Positions 1-7,248 of a DNA stretch of 29,111 bases are shown here, in pieces. The position numbers and the translations under genes were made by a program. Every line of letters starts with the position of its first letter. Positions within the stretch are counted from its first letter, which is position 1. The stretch is from a virus. The stretch lies in IMG/VR virus record IMGVR_UViG_3300031524_000062, positions 1 through 29,111 of that record. One strand, 5' to 3'. Below the pieces are notes generated by a model that saw only the letters and a list, made by a program, of their open reading frames with translations, made no database searches and was not told where the DNA came from.

Positions 1-14
1 CATGCAGGTCGTGC

Positions 15-233
15 ATGCACCGGCGCATGGCAGGCCAGGAGACGTTCTGCTACCGCTACCCGCCCACTGTATTGCTCGTGCCGATGCCCGGCCCGAAGGG
101 TCAGGTGGCTCCTGGCTTCCAGTCGGTCTATCCAGCCGTCAATCCCGACATGCCGTGTGGCGAGTACGCTCGGTCCGAGGTTTTCGCGTCCGAGGAAGTT
201 CAGACGTCGGTGCTCGGGGAGACGCGGCAGTGA
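15..233 (+). CDS. Small phage protein, possibly 5'-truncated by window edge
   Basis: This short reading frame ends at a TGA that overlaps the next start (TGATG), the same junction style as the rest of the operon. The frame is open back to base 3, so the gene may begin outside the window. ATGs at 15 and 27 are both possible, and neither has a clear ribosome binding site. The product is Pro/Gly-rich with no recognisable domain or membrane segment. Third codon positions are mostly G or C, as in the neighbours, which supports coding. Function is unknown. Confidence 0.5.
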   Translation: MHRRMAGQETFCYRYPPTVLLVPMPGPKGQVAPGFQSVYPAVNPDMPCGEYARSEVFASEEVQTSVLGETRQ

Positions 234-349
234 TGTTTGGTCTCGGCGTCGTTGCCGGATTTCTCGCTGGCTGGATCGCCGCGGCGCAAGTCATGCGCTG
301 GCTACATAACCGGTCGCGGCCGCGGGCGTTTGGAGTACGGAAGCGATGA
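233..349 (+). CDS. 38-residue membrane protein
   Basis: The start ATG overlaps the stop of the preceding frame (TGATG) and the stop overlaps the next ATG (ATGA), so translation is probably coupled on both sides. Residues 3-21 form one hydrophobic helix beginning FGLGVVAGFLAGW. A strongly basic tail follows, with many Arg and one Lys, which predicts a cytoplasmic C-terminus by the positive-inside rule. Tandem tiny membrane genes near phage packaging modules are often lysis or unknown membrane factors. No specific family is recognised. Confidence 0.55.
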   Translation: MFGLGVVAGFLAGWIAAAQVMRWLHNRSRPRAFGVRKR

Positions 350-462
350 GCCTTGTCATAGCTTTCGTTGCGGTCGGCGTAGTCGTTTCGCTCGATTTCG
401 GACTGGGGCTAGGCGCATTGTTTACGATTTGTTTTTTCTGGGGCGCAGGAGCTTTCGGATGA
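346..462 (+). CDS. 38-residue hydrophobic membrane protein
   Basis: The ATG at 346 overlaps the previous TGA, and the TGA at 460-462 overlaps the next ATG at 459. Nearly the whole product is hydrophobic, with a Val/Gly-rich segment (VIAFVAVGVVV) followed by a Phe/Cys/Trp-rich segment (LFTICFFWGAGAFG). One or two membrane spans are possible. It sits directly after another 38-residue membrane gene, so the two may act together. No family is recognised; the existence of the gene is inferred from coupling and composition. Confidence 0.5.
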   Translation: MSLVIAFVAVGVVVSLDFGLGLGALFTICFFWGAGAFG

Positions 463-755
463 GCGAACTTGATGATCTCGAGCGCGAGTTGCTCGAAGCA
501 GCGGACACGTGGTTCGCACAGAGCCTGCACCTGAAGCTGCAGCATTTGATCGCGATTGCGCGGGCGGGCGAAGCGGCGCTTCGTGCGCAGCAGGCGTCAG
601 CGGCGACAAAAACTCCGCCAGGCTTTAAGATGCCGCCGAGCGATCCGGTCGATCAGCCGGCCGCGCCGCGTTCGTCGCCGGGCGGCGGAGCGGCCGCTTC
701 GGTTTCGCCGTCGAAGTTCTGCGAACCGGCGGACATGCATGGGAACGGCGAATGA
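459..755 (+). CDS. Hypothetical acidic-helical phage protein
   Basis: This is a 98-residue product. Its N-terminal half (residues 1-48) is predicted helical and charged, starting MSELDDLERELLEAAD. The C-terminal half is Pro/Ala/Ser-rich and probably disordered. The ATG was chosen because it overlaps the upstream stop in the ATGA arrangement used throughout this operon; longer in-frame extensions would run through the two tiny membrane genes. The stop overlaps the next ATG. No catalytic motif or known family is recognised. Confidence 0.6.
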   Translation: MSELDDLERELLEAADTWFAQSLHLKLQHLIAIARAGEAALRAQQASAATKTPPGFKMPPSDPVDQPAAPRSSPGGGAAASVSPSKFCEPADMHGNGE

Positions 756-946
756 CGCGGCATTGGCGCGACAAGGGCGACGACGCCAAGCGCTACCACG
801 TCACGATCGCCGTCTCGTCCAAGCTGCGCGATCGGCTGTGGGCGTTCGCCGAGTTGCTCGGTCGGCCGCCGACTGTCGTGGCCCATGACCTGATCGACAA
901 AGGCGTCCCGGCGGCGGTCGACGAGAAGCATGGAGCGGCAGGATGA
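752..946 (+). CDS. Ribbon-helix-helix-like small DNA-binding protein
   Basis: This 64-residue basic protein has the layout of a CopG/Arc-type ribbon-helix-helix domain. A short alternating strand (YHVTIAV, about residues 15-21) is followed by helix A (SSKLRDRLWAFAELLG), a turn at GRPP and helix B (TVVAHDLIDKGV). Such domains dimerise, pair their strands and read palindromic operators. If the reading is right, this is the only regulator candidate in the window. It might bind the recurring ATACCATGGTAT sites, but that link is speculation. Start and stop are coupled by ATGA overlaps to both neighbours. It could instead be an unrelated helical phage protein. Confidence 0.5.
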   Translation: MTRHWRDKGDDAKRYHVTIAVSSKLRDRLWAFAELLGRPPTVVAHDLIDKGVPAAVDEKHGAAG

Positions 947-1443
947 CGATTATCTGCATCAAGGACGGCGTTGTCGCTGCCGACGGGTCCACTTGGCAGG
1001 CGAACGGCGCGATTCTTGTGTCGAAGACGACGCGTAAGTTGTGTCGTGCGCAGGATGGCGCTGTTGCGGGTTGCGCCGGCGGGTCGATGAACACACAGCG
1101 GTTTCGTGATTGGTTCGTCGGCTCCCGGTCTTACGATCGTCAGCAGACGCCGCCGGTGTTCAATAAGGACGCGGGGTTGTCAGCGGTGTGGCTGGAGCCG
1201 AATGGTGAGATGTGGCGTCTTGATGGGGCAGGCCAAGCTTATCGGCTTGAGGGCCAGGACGTCGCCGTGGTCGGCGCTGCGGGGGAGATGGCGTTGGGCG
1301 CTATGTACGCCGGAGCTTCGGCTGAGCAGGCTGTTCGAATCTGTGTCGAGCGCAGCGACGCTGCTGGCGGCGAGGTATTCGTTGAGCAGCTTGCGCCTGT
1401 CGGCAAAGAGCCGGCGGCGGGCGAGAAACATGAGACGCTATGA
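943..1443 (+). CDS. Proteasome/HslV-like Ntn-hydrolase (phage peptidase)
   Basis: The 166-residue product begins MTIICIKDGVVAADGS, the N-terminal pattern of proteasome beta and HslV subunits. After Met removal Thr2 would be the catalytic nucleophile. Asp14 matches the conserved Asp of the (A/G)AD motif, Lys28 lies where the catalytic Lys is expected, and AGCAGGS at residues 42-48 matches the AGFAGG segment of HslV. A later stretch, ASAEQAVRICVE, resembles the C-terminal helix of these proteins. Known relatives self-compartmentalise and cleave proteins. Lying just before the terminase, it could serve head maturation or host-protein turnover; no other prohead protease gene is seen in the window. 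No ATPase partner is visible. The fold call is good; the role is inferred. Confidence 0.75.
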   Translation: MTIICIKDGVVAADGSTWQANGAILVSKTTRKLCRAQDGAVAGCAGGSMNTQRFRDWFVGSRSYDRQQTPPVFNKDAGLSAVWLEPNGEMWRLDGAGQAYRLEGQDVAVVGAAGEMALGAMYAGASAEQAVRICVERSDAAGGEVFVEQLAPVGKEPAAGEKHETL

Positions 1444-1640
1444 TGAGCCCGGAATTGGAAGACCTACTGCGCCGATTGAAGGCCAAGGTTGAGGCGATGA
1501 CGCCAGAGCAGCGCGCGGAGATGCTGCGTGCGCAAGGCGAGTCGTGGGCGCGCTCTGAAGCGGCGTGGCCAAAGCCGAAGTACGAGTGGCGCAACGGCGT
1601 CAAGGTCTACGCGTCCTACGAAGATTACTGCAACGACTGA
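1440..1640 (+). CDS. Small conserved-type phage protein
   Basis: The 66-residue product has an N-terminal amphipathic helix (LEDLLRRLKAKVEAMTPEQR) and an aromatic C-terminal half ending YASYEDYCND. Two consecutive ATGs, at 1440 and 1443, are possible starts, and both overlap or abut the TGA of the upstream gene. Short phage proteins with a TPEQRAEM segment are common near packaging genes, but no function is assigned to them. Nothing catalytic is visible. Confidence 0.65.
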   Translation: MMSPELEDLLRRLKAKVEAMTPEQRAEMLRAQGESWARSEAAWPKPKYEWRNGVKVYASYEDYCND

Positions 1641-1648
1641 GGCGACAA

Positions 1649-2011
1649 ATGGCTGACAAAGTCGAGAAGCTGGCACGGATCATCGCTCGAGCCGTCACCG
1701 GGCTTGACGCTGATACGCGTGTCTACCCGTCCGAGCCTTATCGAGTCGTTGGCATACACGGCTACGCTTTGCCGGCCGAGGAATTTACGCGGTCACTGTG
1801 GTTCTCGTTCTCCCGGGTGGCACAGGCTGTGCTCGACGCTGGCTTCGACTGCGCCGACGAGTCGGCAGCCGAGCAGGTCCCGAACGACAAACCGGCTACC
1901 GATACACCGGACAGCTTGCCAGTCACCGAGGCCGTCGCGTGGAGCGAGATCGATCGCGACGCGAAGCAGACGGTGAACGACGCGTGGCGCGAGAAGATGG
2001 GGTTGGCATGA
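1649..2011 (+). CDS. Hypothetical phage protein, 120 residues
   Basis: The ATG at 1649 was chosen over an upstream in-frame ATG at 1565 because the latter would overlap the previous gene deeply and give a basic shadow-like extension. A GAGGCGACAA stretch precedes 1649. The product has an N-terminal helix (MADKVEKLARIIARAVTGLD), a middle with aromatic residues and an acidic C-terminal part. The stop overlaps the next ATG (ATGA). No family is recognised. Confidence 0.65.
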   Translation: MADKVEKLARIIARAVTGLDADTRVYPSEPYRVVGIHGYALPAEEFTRSLWFSFSRVAQAVLDAGFDCADESAAEQVPNDKPATDTPDSLPVTEAVAWSEIDRDAKQTVNDAWREKMGLA

Positions 2012-2316
2012 AGAAGTACATTGTCGAGATCGCGAAGATCGCGTGGCTGATGTGGACAAGCCGGCACGACGGTTTCACCGATGAGCGTGTCAAGGCTTTG
2101 CGGCTGAAGAGCCGCAGCCTCGGCGATCGTCTCAAGTTGGTGCGCATGTGGGCCGACGTCGGGAAGTGGGCGGCGAAGGACGTCGTGATGATTGGACCGT
2201 GTTACCCAGTCGATGAGTCGAAGGGGCCATACCTCACGTCGGAATTTGTCGACTGGGCCAAGGTCGGAGAGATGCATAAATCTGCGCTCTACTTTATGTC
2301 GAAGAGAACTGACTGA
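2008..2316 (+). CDS. Hypothetical phage protein upstream of terminase
   Basis: The 102-residue product is basic and Trp-rich. Its start overlaps the upstream stop (ATGA) and its stop overlaps the terminase start (TGATG), so the three genes are probably translated in series. The position directly before the large terminase is where many phages place a small terminase. However, no clear helix-turn-helix can be seen, and the sequence (KALRLKSRSLGDRLKLV and an aromatic C-terminus) is not diagnostic. A small-terminase role is possible but unsupported beyond position. Confidence 0.6.
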   Translation: MKKYIVEIAKIAWLMWTSRHDGFTDERVKALRLKSRSLGDRLKLVRMWADVGKWAAKDVVMIGPCYPVDESKGPYLTSEFVDWAKVGEMHKSALYFMSKRTD

Positions 2317-4202
2317 TGGCGCCACGCGCAAGGAAATGGCTCAAGCTGCTCGAGGAGTTCGTCGCCGAGCTCCGCATCAAGTCGAAGGAAATTGTCTCCA
2401 CCGACGAGCGCGGCGCGAAGCTGGAATTGTGGGAGAGCCAGCATCGTTTTCTCCGGGTAATCGGCCAAGGCCTCGACGATGACGTCCATTCATTCAACAT
2501 ATTGAAGTCACGACAACTCGGCATAACCACCATTTCGTTGGCGATCGATGTCTTCTGGTTGGCGGTTCACGCTAACCTGATTGGCTGTCTTGTCACTGAC
2601 ACCGAGAAGAATCGTGAGGTTGATCGCAGCATCATCGAGGGCTACGTCGCTTCGTTCCCGGAGGGGTACTTTGGCGAAGCGTTCAGCATCGTTCGATCGA
2701 ACCGGCAGATGCTGCAATTCTCGAATGGCTCGCGGCTCGACTTGCTGGTGGCCGGCACCAAGAAGAAATCGATCAGTTGGGGCGAGGGCCAAGGCTACGC
2801 GCTGATGCACGCTACTGAGGTTGCGGCGTTTGGTGATGTTGAAGGTTTCAAGTCGCTCGAAGAAGGTCTTGCACAGAACAATCCGAACAGGCTGTTCATG
2901 CGTGAGTCGACCGCCAAGGGCATGAACCATTGGCGTACGCGCTGGATGGCGGGGCTCAATGATCTGACCGAGCGCTCGTTCTTCATCGGCTGGTGGGCCG
3001 GCGACAATAACCGCATCACGCGCGGCGATCCGCGCTTCTCGGCCTACGGGCTTTCGCCGCCGACCGGCGCCGAAGCGAAGATGCTCAAGGACGTGGAGAA
3101 GCTTTATCAGCACCGCGTCACGACCGAGCAATTGGCATGGTTCCGTTGGAAGCAGACCAAGGCCGGCGCTGAGCAGAATCTCCTCGAGCAAAATCAGCCG
3201 AGCACCTTTGAGGACGCGTTCGTCCAGACCGGCTACAGCTTTTTTCAGGTCGCGGTGATCGGCCAGGACATGAAGCGGATGCAGGACGATCAGCCGATCT
3301 TCGATGGCTATCGCTATGAGGTCGACGGTGACTTCTTCCACTTCAAGATGATCACAATGGACTCGAACGTCGACGATGTCGACGACGTCGAGCTCAAGGT
3401 GTGGGAAGAGCCGGTCGACGGCGCGCAATATGTGATCGGTTTCGATCCGGCCTACGGCCGAAACGACCACAAGGATCATCATGCAATTCTGGTGTTCCGC
3501 TGCTTCGCCGATAAGATGGTGCAGGTCGCCGAGTACATCACGGCTGACGTCGAAACCAAGCACGCGTCGTGGGTGCTGTTCCATCTCTGCGCCGCCTATC
3601 GCAACTCAATGTGCAATGTCGAGCTCGGCGGGCCGGGTCGGCTGGTGATGAGCGAGTTCGAGCATCTGCGCCAGTTGATCGGCGCTGAGATGAACGTCGC
3701 CAAGACGGCGGCGCGCGGCTGGGAAGACGCCGGCGCGCAGGCGCGCTGGTATCTCTACCACAAGGCCGACAGCCCCGGCGCCGGCTACATGGCCAATTTC
3801 GAGACCAATTGGCGCACTAAGATGGAGCTGCTGCACGGCTACCGCGGCGTCTACTCCAGCCGCGAGATCGAGATCCGGTCGTTCGGCCTGCTGCGCGAGA
3901 TGTCGATCGTCGTCGTCAACGACGGCGAGATCGGCGCGCCGGAGTCGACCGACGAGAACATGAAGGATGACCGGGTGTTCGCCGCCGCGCTGGCGGCGCG
4001 CGCCTGGACAGATTGGGTTCGACGCGGCATGATAGCCCAAGGCTTGACCTACGACGTGGTGATGAAGGCCGAGTCGGGTCAAGAGACGAAGCAAGAGACG
4101 GCGGTCAATTCGATTGTTCGAAACTTCTTGCGGACGCAAGAGGAGCGGGCGAACACCGAGCCGGAGCCGCCGAAGTGGCTCCATGACCAGGGCCTTGCTT
4201 GA
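2316..4202 (+). CDS. terL: Terminase large subunit (DNA-packaging ATPase/nuclease)
   Basis: The 628-residue product drives ATP-powered DNA translocation into the prohead through the portal and cuts the concatemer. Visible motifs: a Walker A-like KSRQLGITT at residues 64-72, a Walker B-like segment ending in acidic residues (YALMHATEVAAF, 161-172), and an RNase H-like nuclease domain. The nuclease starts with GFDPAYG (Asp377), followed by NVELGG (Glu436) and a late DDRVFAAALA (Asp551/552), the usual three acidic clusters. Length is typical or slightly long for the family. The start overlaps the previous stop. The portal it must dock with lies 4 kb away on the opposite strand, which is unusual. 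Confidence in function is high. Confidence 0.95.
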   Translation: MAPRARKWLKLLEEFVAELRIKSKEIVSTDERGAKLELWESQHRFLRVIGQGLDDDVHSFNILKSRQLGITTISLAIDVFWLAVHANLIGCLVTDTEKNREVDRSIIEGYVASFPEGYFGEAFSIVRSNRQMLQFSNGSRLDLLVAGTKKKSISWGEGQGYALMHATEVAAFGDVEGFKSLEEGLAQNNPNRLFMRESTAKGMNHWRTRWMAGLNDLTERSFFIGWWAGDNNRITRGDPRFSAYGLSPPTGAEAKMLKDVEKLYQHRVTTEQLAWFRWKQTKAGAEQNLLEQNQPSTFEDAFVQTGYSFFQVAVIGQDMKRMQDDQPIFDGYRYEVDGDFFHFKMITMDSNVDDVDDVELKVWEEPVDGAQYVIGFDPAYGRNDHKDHHAILVFRCFADKMVQVAEYITADVETKHASWVLFHLCAAYRNSMCNVELGGPGRLVMSEFEHLRQLIGAEMNVAKTAARGWEDAGAQARWYLYHKADSPGAGYMANFETNWRTKMELLHGYRGVYSSREIEIRSFGLLREMSIVVVNDGEIGAPESTDENMKDDRVFAAALAARAWTDWVRRGMIAQGLTYDVVMKAESGQETKQETAVNSIVRNFLRTQEERANTEPEPPKWLHDQGLA

Positions 4203-4212
4203 GGAGCGAGAG

Positions 4213-4467
4213 ATGGTGACGGCGGTTATCAAACTTATTGCGCCGACACTGGCTGGAGTAGCTCAGACTATGTGCCGAGCGCAGGCCGGGCATGGTGGTT
4301 ACGCTCCTGAAAAAGTTGTGCTGAACCCCAGTAACTGGGCGGAGTTGGCATGCGACATGACCAGTAAGGACTTGGATATATCTCAGGGCGTCACAATTTT
4401 AGATGTTCCTGTTAAGGCAGGCCCCGAGGCTTGGTTGGGGTTTGCTGTTTTTTCATGGAGCGAGTGA
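4213..4467 (+). CDS. Small protein resembling a C-terminal capsid fragment
   Basis: The start at 4213 is set by GAGGAG at 4201-4206, six bases upstream. An earlier in-frame ATG at 4183 would overlap the terminase. The 84-residue product contains VLNPSNWAEL (residues 36-45) and, further on, GVTILDVPV and GFAVF. The major capsid protein of this window has VMNPANWAEL at residues 224-233, then GIKVLDTPI and GSAFF. Order and spacing suggest shared ancestry with the capsid C-terminal region. It may be a decoration or minor head protein, or a decayed duplicate. Its stop overlaps the next ATG (TGATG). Confidence 0.7.
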   Translation: MVTAVIKLIAPTLAGVAQTMCRAQAGHGGYAPEKVVLNPSNWAELACDMTSKDLDISQGVTILDVPVKAGPEAWLGFAVFSWSE

Positions 4468-4859
4468 TGGCAAAGCAGTCGAGAGACTACAAATTTGCAG
4501 CGCCTGATGAGGGCGTTAAAATGTCGCAGCCGGAAGACGACGCGCTGTTCGGCGACGACTCGCCGGTCGAAGCGCCGCCGACTGTGCCGGAGCCCGAAGA
4601 TCCGATGCGTGATTGGCATGCGATGCCGGAGCCGCCGGAAGTCGGTGGGCGCTACGGCGCGCCGCCCCACGACCACGCGTTGGTGCAGTTGACGCTCGAC
4701 GGCGAGCAGAGCGTTGTGGCGCAGTGGCAGACGTCGCGGCGTTGGGCCGGGACCAGCGCGGGCAAGCGCTGGGAAGCCTATGGTTTCTGGGCGCAGCGCA
4801 ACACCGGCGGCAAGCCGGTGGCGTTCGAGCCGAAGGGCTGGCGGGAGTGGCGGGGATGA
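4467..4859 (+). CDS. Hypothetical Pro/acid-rich phage protein
   Basis: The 130-residue product has an acidic, proline-rich and probably disordered N-terminal half (residues 10-65). The C-terminal half is Trp/Arg-rich and possibly folded, with segments such as AQWQTSRRWAG and AYGFWAQRN. The ATG at 4467 was chosen because it overlaps the upstream stop (TGATG); an in-frame ATG at 4431 lies inside the previous gene. The stop overlaps the next ATG. No known family is recognised. Its location between terminase and zinc-ribbon genes suggests a virion or packaging accessory. Confidence 0.65.
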   Translation: MAKQSRDYKFAAPDEGVKMSQPEDDALFGDDSPVEAPPTVPEPEDPMRDWHAMPEPPEVGGRYGAPPHDHALVQLTLDGEQSVVAQWQTSRRWAGTSAGKRWEAYGFWAQRNTGGKPVAFEPKGWREWRG

Positions 4860-5491
4860 CGACGACATCCGTCGATTCTGAGTGGGTTGATTCAGATCAG
4901 TATTTAGGCCCTCGCATGAAGCGAATCACTTTCGAGTGTGGAAAGTGCGGGCATAGGTGGATTCGGACCTTGAAGGCCGAGCCCAAGAAGGACCCGCCTT
5001 GTCCAAATCGTCGCTGCGTTGAAACGTCGCAAATGACCGATCTGAAGCGCGAGAATGAGAACCTGCGGCAGATGCTCGAAGAGGGCCGCGCGCCGGCGAC
5101 GATCGGCCAGAACATTCGCGTCAAGGCGGTCGACGAGACGGCGCGCATCGTCATGGAGGACGGCCACTACACCGACTTGCGCGACAACATCCGCGAGGGC
5201 GAGGCGATGGCGCCGAAGCTGCCACAGGCTCAGCAGGCGTTGGCCGACGCGATGTTCTCCAACAAGCCCGACAAGGTGACGCCGGTGATCTCGACCGACG
5301 GTCGGCGCGGCATGACGATTCCCTCGGCGCGGCTGCGCGCTGTCGGCGAGCGGGCGATCCGCGGGGCCTACGCGCGCAACTCGGTCAAGCCGACGGCAAT
5401 CATTCCGACCTCGCGTCCGGCGCCTGTGGCGATCAAGAATGACCGCTATAATCCTGGTCGGCCAAGCGCCGAGGGCTACAAGAAAGGGTGA
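4856..5491 (+). CDS. Zinc-ribbon protein with coiled coil
   Basis: The start at 4856 overlaps the previous stop (ATGA). Residues 25-54 form a zinc ribbon: Cys28 and Cys31 in CGKCGHRW, then Cys49 and Cys54 in CPNRRC. A short coiled coil follows at about residues 60-77 (DLKRENENLRQMLEEG). The remaining ~130 residues are basic, Pro/Ala-rich and probably extended. Zinc-ribbon proteins with this Cys spacing recur next to terminase and portal genes in short-tailed phages of proteobacteria, usually with unknown role. DNA or protein binding is inferred. Confidence 0.75.
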   Translation: MTTTSVDSEWVDSDQYLGPRMKRITFECGKCGHRWIRTLKAEPKKDPPCPNRRCVETSQMTDLKRENENLRQMLEEGRAPATIGQNIRVKAVDETARIVMEDGHYTDLRDNIREGEAMAPKLPQAQQALADAMFSNKPDKVTPVISTDGRRGMTIPSARLRAVGERAIRGAYARNSVKPTAIIPTSRPAPVAIKNDRYNPGRPSAEGYKKG

Positions 5492-5495
5492 CAAA

Positions 5496-5666
5496 ATGCC
5501 GCAGACCACGAAAACCAAAGGCGCTGGCGCGTTCTCCAAGTCGATTGCTCCGGTCAAGACGTCGTCGGCCGCCAAGCCCGCGACGACCGCCAAGCCGGCA
5601 GGCCGAATCGGCAATCTCGGCGCCTTCGCGCATGCGCCGAAGAAGAAATCGTCGCGGAAGGCTTGA
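5496..5666 (+). CDS. Small basic Lys/Ala/Pro-rich protein
   Basis: The 56-residue product is highly basic and low-complexity (KSIAPVKTSSAAKPATTAKP and a KKKSSRKA tail), like small nucleic-acid-binding or disordered packaging-associated peptides. The ATG at 5496 is preceded by AGAAAGGGTG, which gives a usable ribosome binding site and fits better than the ATG at 5439 inside the previous gene. It is the last gene of the rightward operon and is followed by a terminator about 90 bases on. No family is recognised. Confidence 0.65.
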   Translation: MPQTTKTKGAGAFSKSIAPVKTSSAAKPATTAKPAGRIGNLGAFAHAPKKKSSRKA

Positions 5667-5753
5667 CGGTTCGGCTGAGCGCGCGCACTATCATTTCCGA
5701 TCCGCAGGTTCCCCAATCTGCTGGTCCGTTTGTTGACCCTCCCAGACTCCCGC

Positions 5754-5785
5754 AGCCCGGCGCCTCCCCTAGCGCCGGGCTTTTT
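5754..5785 (+). terminator. Rho-independent terminator, end of terminase operon
   Basis: A perfect 10-bp stem, AGCCCGGCGC (5754-5763) with GCGCCGGGCT (5772-5781), encloses an 8-base loop and is followed by TTTTT. It lies between converging genes: the rightward operon ends at 5666 and the leftward fibre gene ends at 5788. The T-run is on the plus strand only, so it should chiefly stop rightward transcription. The remaining bases of the 5667-5787 gap show nothing else. Confidence 0.85.
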
Positions 5786-5787
5786 CG

Positions 5788-7245
5788 TCAGTTCAGCAGC
5801 GGCCGGGCGAAGCGACCGAAGATGTTGATCGCGCCGCGCGCGGCGACATCGGCGCCCTTGTAGATCGTCCACGTCGCAATCGACACTTCGATGGCGTTGG
5901 CCGGCACGGTCCATGCGGCGAAGCGCTGGTAGCCGGTCGCGCTCAACGGCAGAACCGCGGTTGCCGGTCCGGCGTTGGTCTGGTAGCTGATCGTCACGTT
6001 GGCGGCGATCGGCGTCAGCACGATCGAGCGGTTGACGTAGAACGACACCGCCCAGGTGAGCGTGTCGCCGAGCTTGGCGTAGCGCGAGATTGCGCGCATC
6101 ATCTGCGGCGCCGTGAAGTTCGGCGTCAGCGAGTAGATGCACGTCATGGTGACGATCGGCGGGACCGGCGGCGTGACCGGCGCGACGTAGGACGCCGATT
6201 GGTCCCACATTGTCGGCGGCTTGAGTAGCGTCCAGCGCCCGAGGCCGCTCTCCTCCATCCAGAAGATCGACGGCGTCGGCGGCGTCGGCGGCGGGGGCGG
6301 CGCGATTGACAACGAGGCGCTGTCAGGCGGTTTTGGCGGTGGGAGGCGTGATGTGTCGCTCTGACCGAGCCACTGCGACACGAAGTTCGGTAGGAACTCG
6401 CCCTTCGGCGCGCCGGGTGGGAGGGCGAGATCGTCGATTCGACGGTTCGGTGGCAGACGCGGCGTGTCGCTCTGTCCGAGCCATTGCGAAACGAACGTCG
6501 TTGGCGTCGCGCTCGCGATGACGCCGATCGGCGCTGCGAGGTCGGCCATGCCCGTCTTCGGCGGTGGCGGGCGAACGTCACTCTGCCCCATCCACTGCAA
6601 GACGAGGACCGATGCGATGTAGAATGTGTAGGCGATCTGGCCCGCGGCGCCCTTGCCGGCGCCGCTGCCCCCGCCGCCCCCGCCGCCCCCGCCCGGCTGG
6701 ACGCCCGGCGCCCCAGCGCCGCCATAGTTAGAATTGCCGCCAGCGCCCCCGTCTGGAGTTCCCCCGGCCCCCCCAGAGCTGCTTCCCCCGTTAGATCCAT
6801 TGCCAGCCGATCCGGCGCCCCCGCCGCCCCCGCCGACACTAATACCCGCAGTGCCCCCGGTAAAACCGGACGCGCCGCTCGGTCCAAAACCACCGCCCGG
6901 AGGCGGCGTCGTCGTGTCATCTGCGGTGCCGCCGACCGCAAAGACGCCGTTAGCGATGACCGCCGGCTGAGAATTGGCGGATACGTTAAGCCACGAATTG
7001 TTTCCGTTTGCGCCGGCCCCGATTGTGCCGGTTTTTACCGCACCGACATTCCAAAAAAGCGTGCTGCCGCCCGAGATGGGGCAGGTGGCTTTTGCATAAC
7101 CGCCGCCGCCGCCGCCGTTGGCGTAGCTGGACGTTGCGCCGCCGCCGCCGCCGCCCCCGCCCCACGCCTCGACGAGAACTTGATAGGTCCCCGCTGGGGC
7201 GACGACGCTCCCCGCGCCTGCTGCGGTGATGATGACGCGGGTCAT
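5788..7245 (-). CDS. Gly-rich fibre-like protein with 37-residue QW(L/M)GQSD repeats
   Basis: The 485-residue product begins with a short strand-rich segment and AWGGGGGGGG (from residue 28), the glycine-rich signature of many phage tail-fibre and receptor-binding proteins. Gly-rich stretches continue to about residue 200. Then QWMGQSD (217), QWLGQSD (254) and QWLGQSD (291) recur at an exact 37-residue spacing, each followed by a proline-rich segment. Residues 340-485 look like a beta-sandwich or carbohydrate-binding-like domain (LTWAVSFYVN, WTVPANAIEVSIATWTIY). It is the last gene of the leftward block and abuts the terminator. Surface adhesion or host recognition is inferred. Confidence 0.7.
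   Translation of the reverse strand: MTRVIITAAGAGSVVAPAGTYQVLVEAWGGGGGGGGATSSYANGGGGGGYAKATCPISGGSTLFWNVGAVKTGTIGAGANGNNSWLNVSANSQPAVIANGVFAVGGTADDTTTPPPGGGFGPSGASGFTGGTAGISVGGGGGGAGSAGNGSNGGSSSGGAGGTPDGGAGGNSNYGGAGAPGVQPGGGGGGGGGSGAGKGAAGQIAYTFYIASVLVLQWMGQSDVRPPPPKTGMADLAAPIGVIASATPTTFVSQWLGQSDTPRLPPNRRIDDLALPPGAPKGEFLPNFVSQWLGQSDTSRLPPPKPPDSASLSIAPPPPPTPPTPSIFWMEESGLGRWTLLKPPTMWDQSASYVAPVTPPVPPIVTMTCIYSLTPNFTAPQMMRAISRYAKLGDTLTWAVSFYVNRSIVLTPIAANVTISYQTNAGPATAVLPLSATGYQRFAAWTVPANAIEVSIATWTIYKGADVAARGAINIFGRFARPLLN
6331..6597 (-). repeat. Three protein repeats with 37-residue period inside the Gly-rich gene
   Basis: The motifs QWMGQSD, QWLGQSD and QWLGQSD start at residues 217, 254 and 291, so the unit is exactly 37 codons (111 bases). 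Each motif is followed by a Pro-rich stretch (RPPPPK, PRLPPNRR, SRLPPPKP). A DLAAP/DLALP segment is shared by the first two units. The DNA copies have diverged more than the protein, which suggests selection on the motif. Confidence 0.75.
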
Positions 7246-7248
7246 GCG

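Noticed and set aside
2508-3584. Leftward frame of 358 codons opposite the terminase
   Set aside because: The terminase motifs are unambiguous on the plus strand, and the antisense product shows no domain.
4904-6208. Leftward frame of 434 codons across the zinc-ribbon gene and terminator
   Set aside because: It would run through a strong terminator and a coherent rightward gene. The composition is Arg/Ala/Asp-rich, as expected for a shadow frame.
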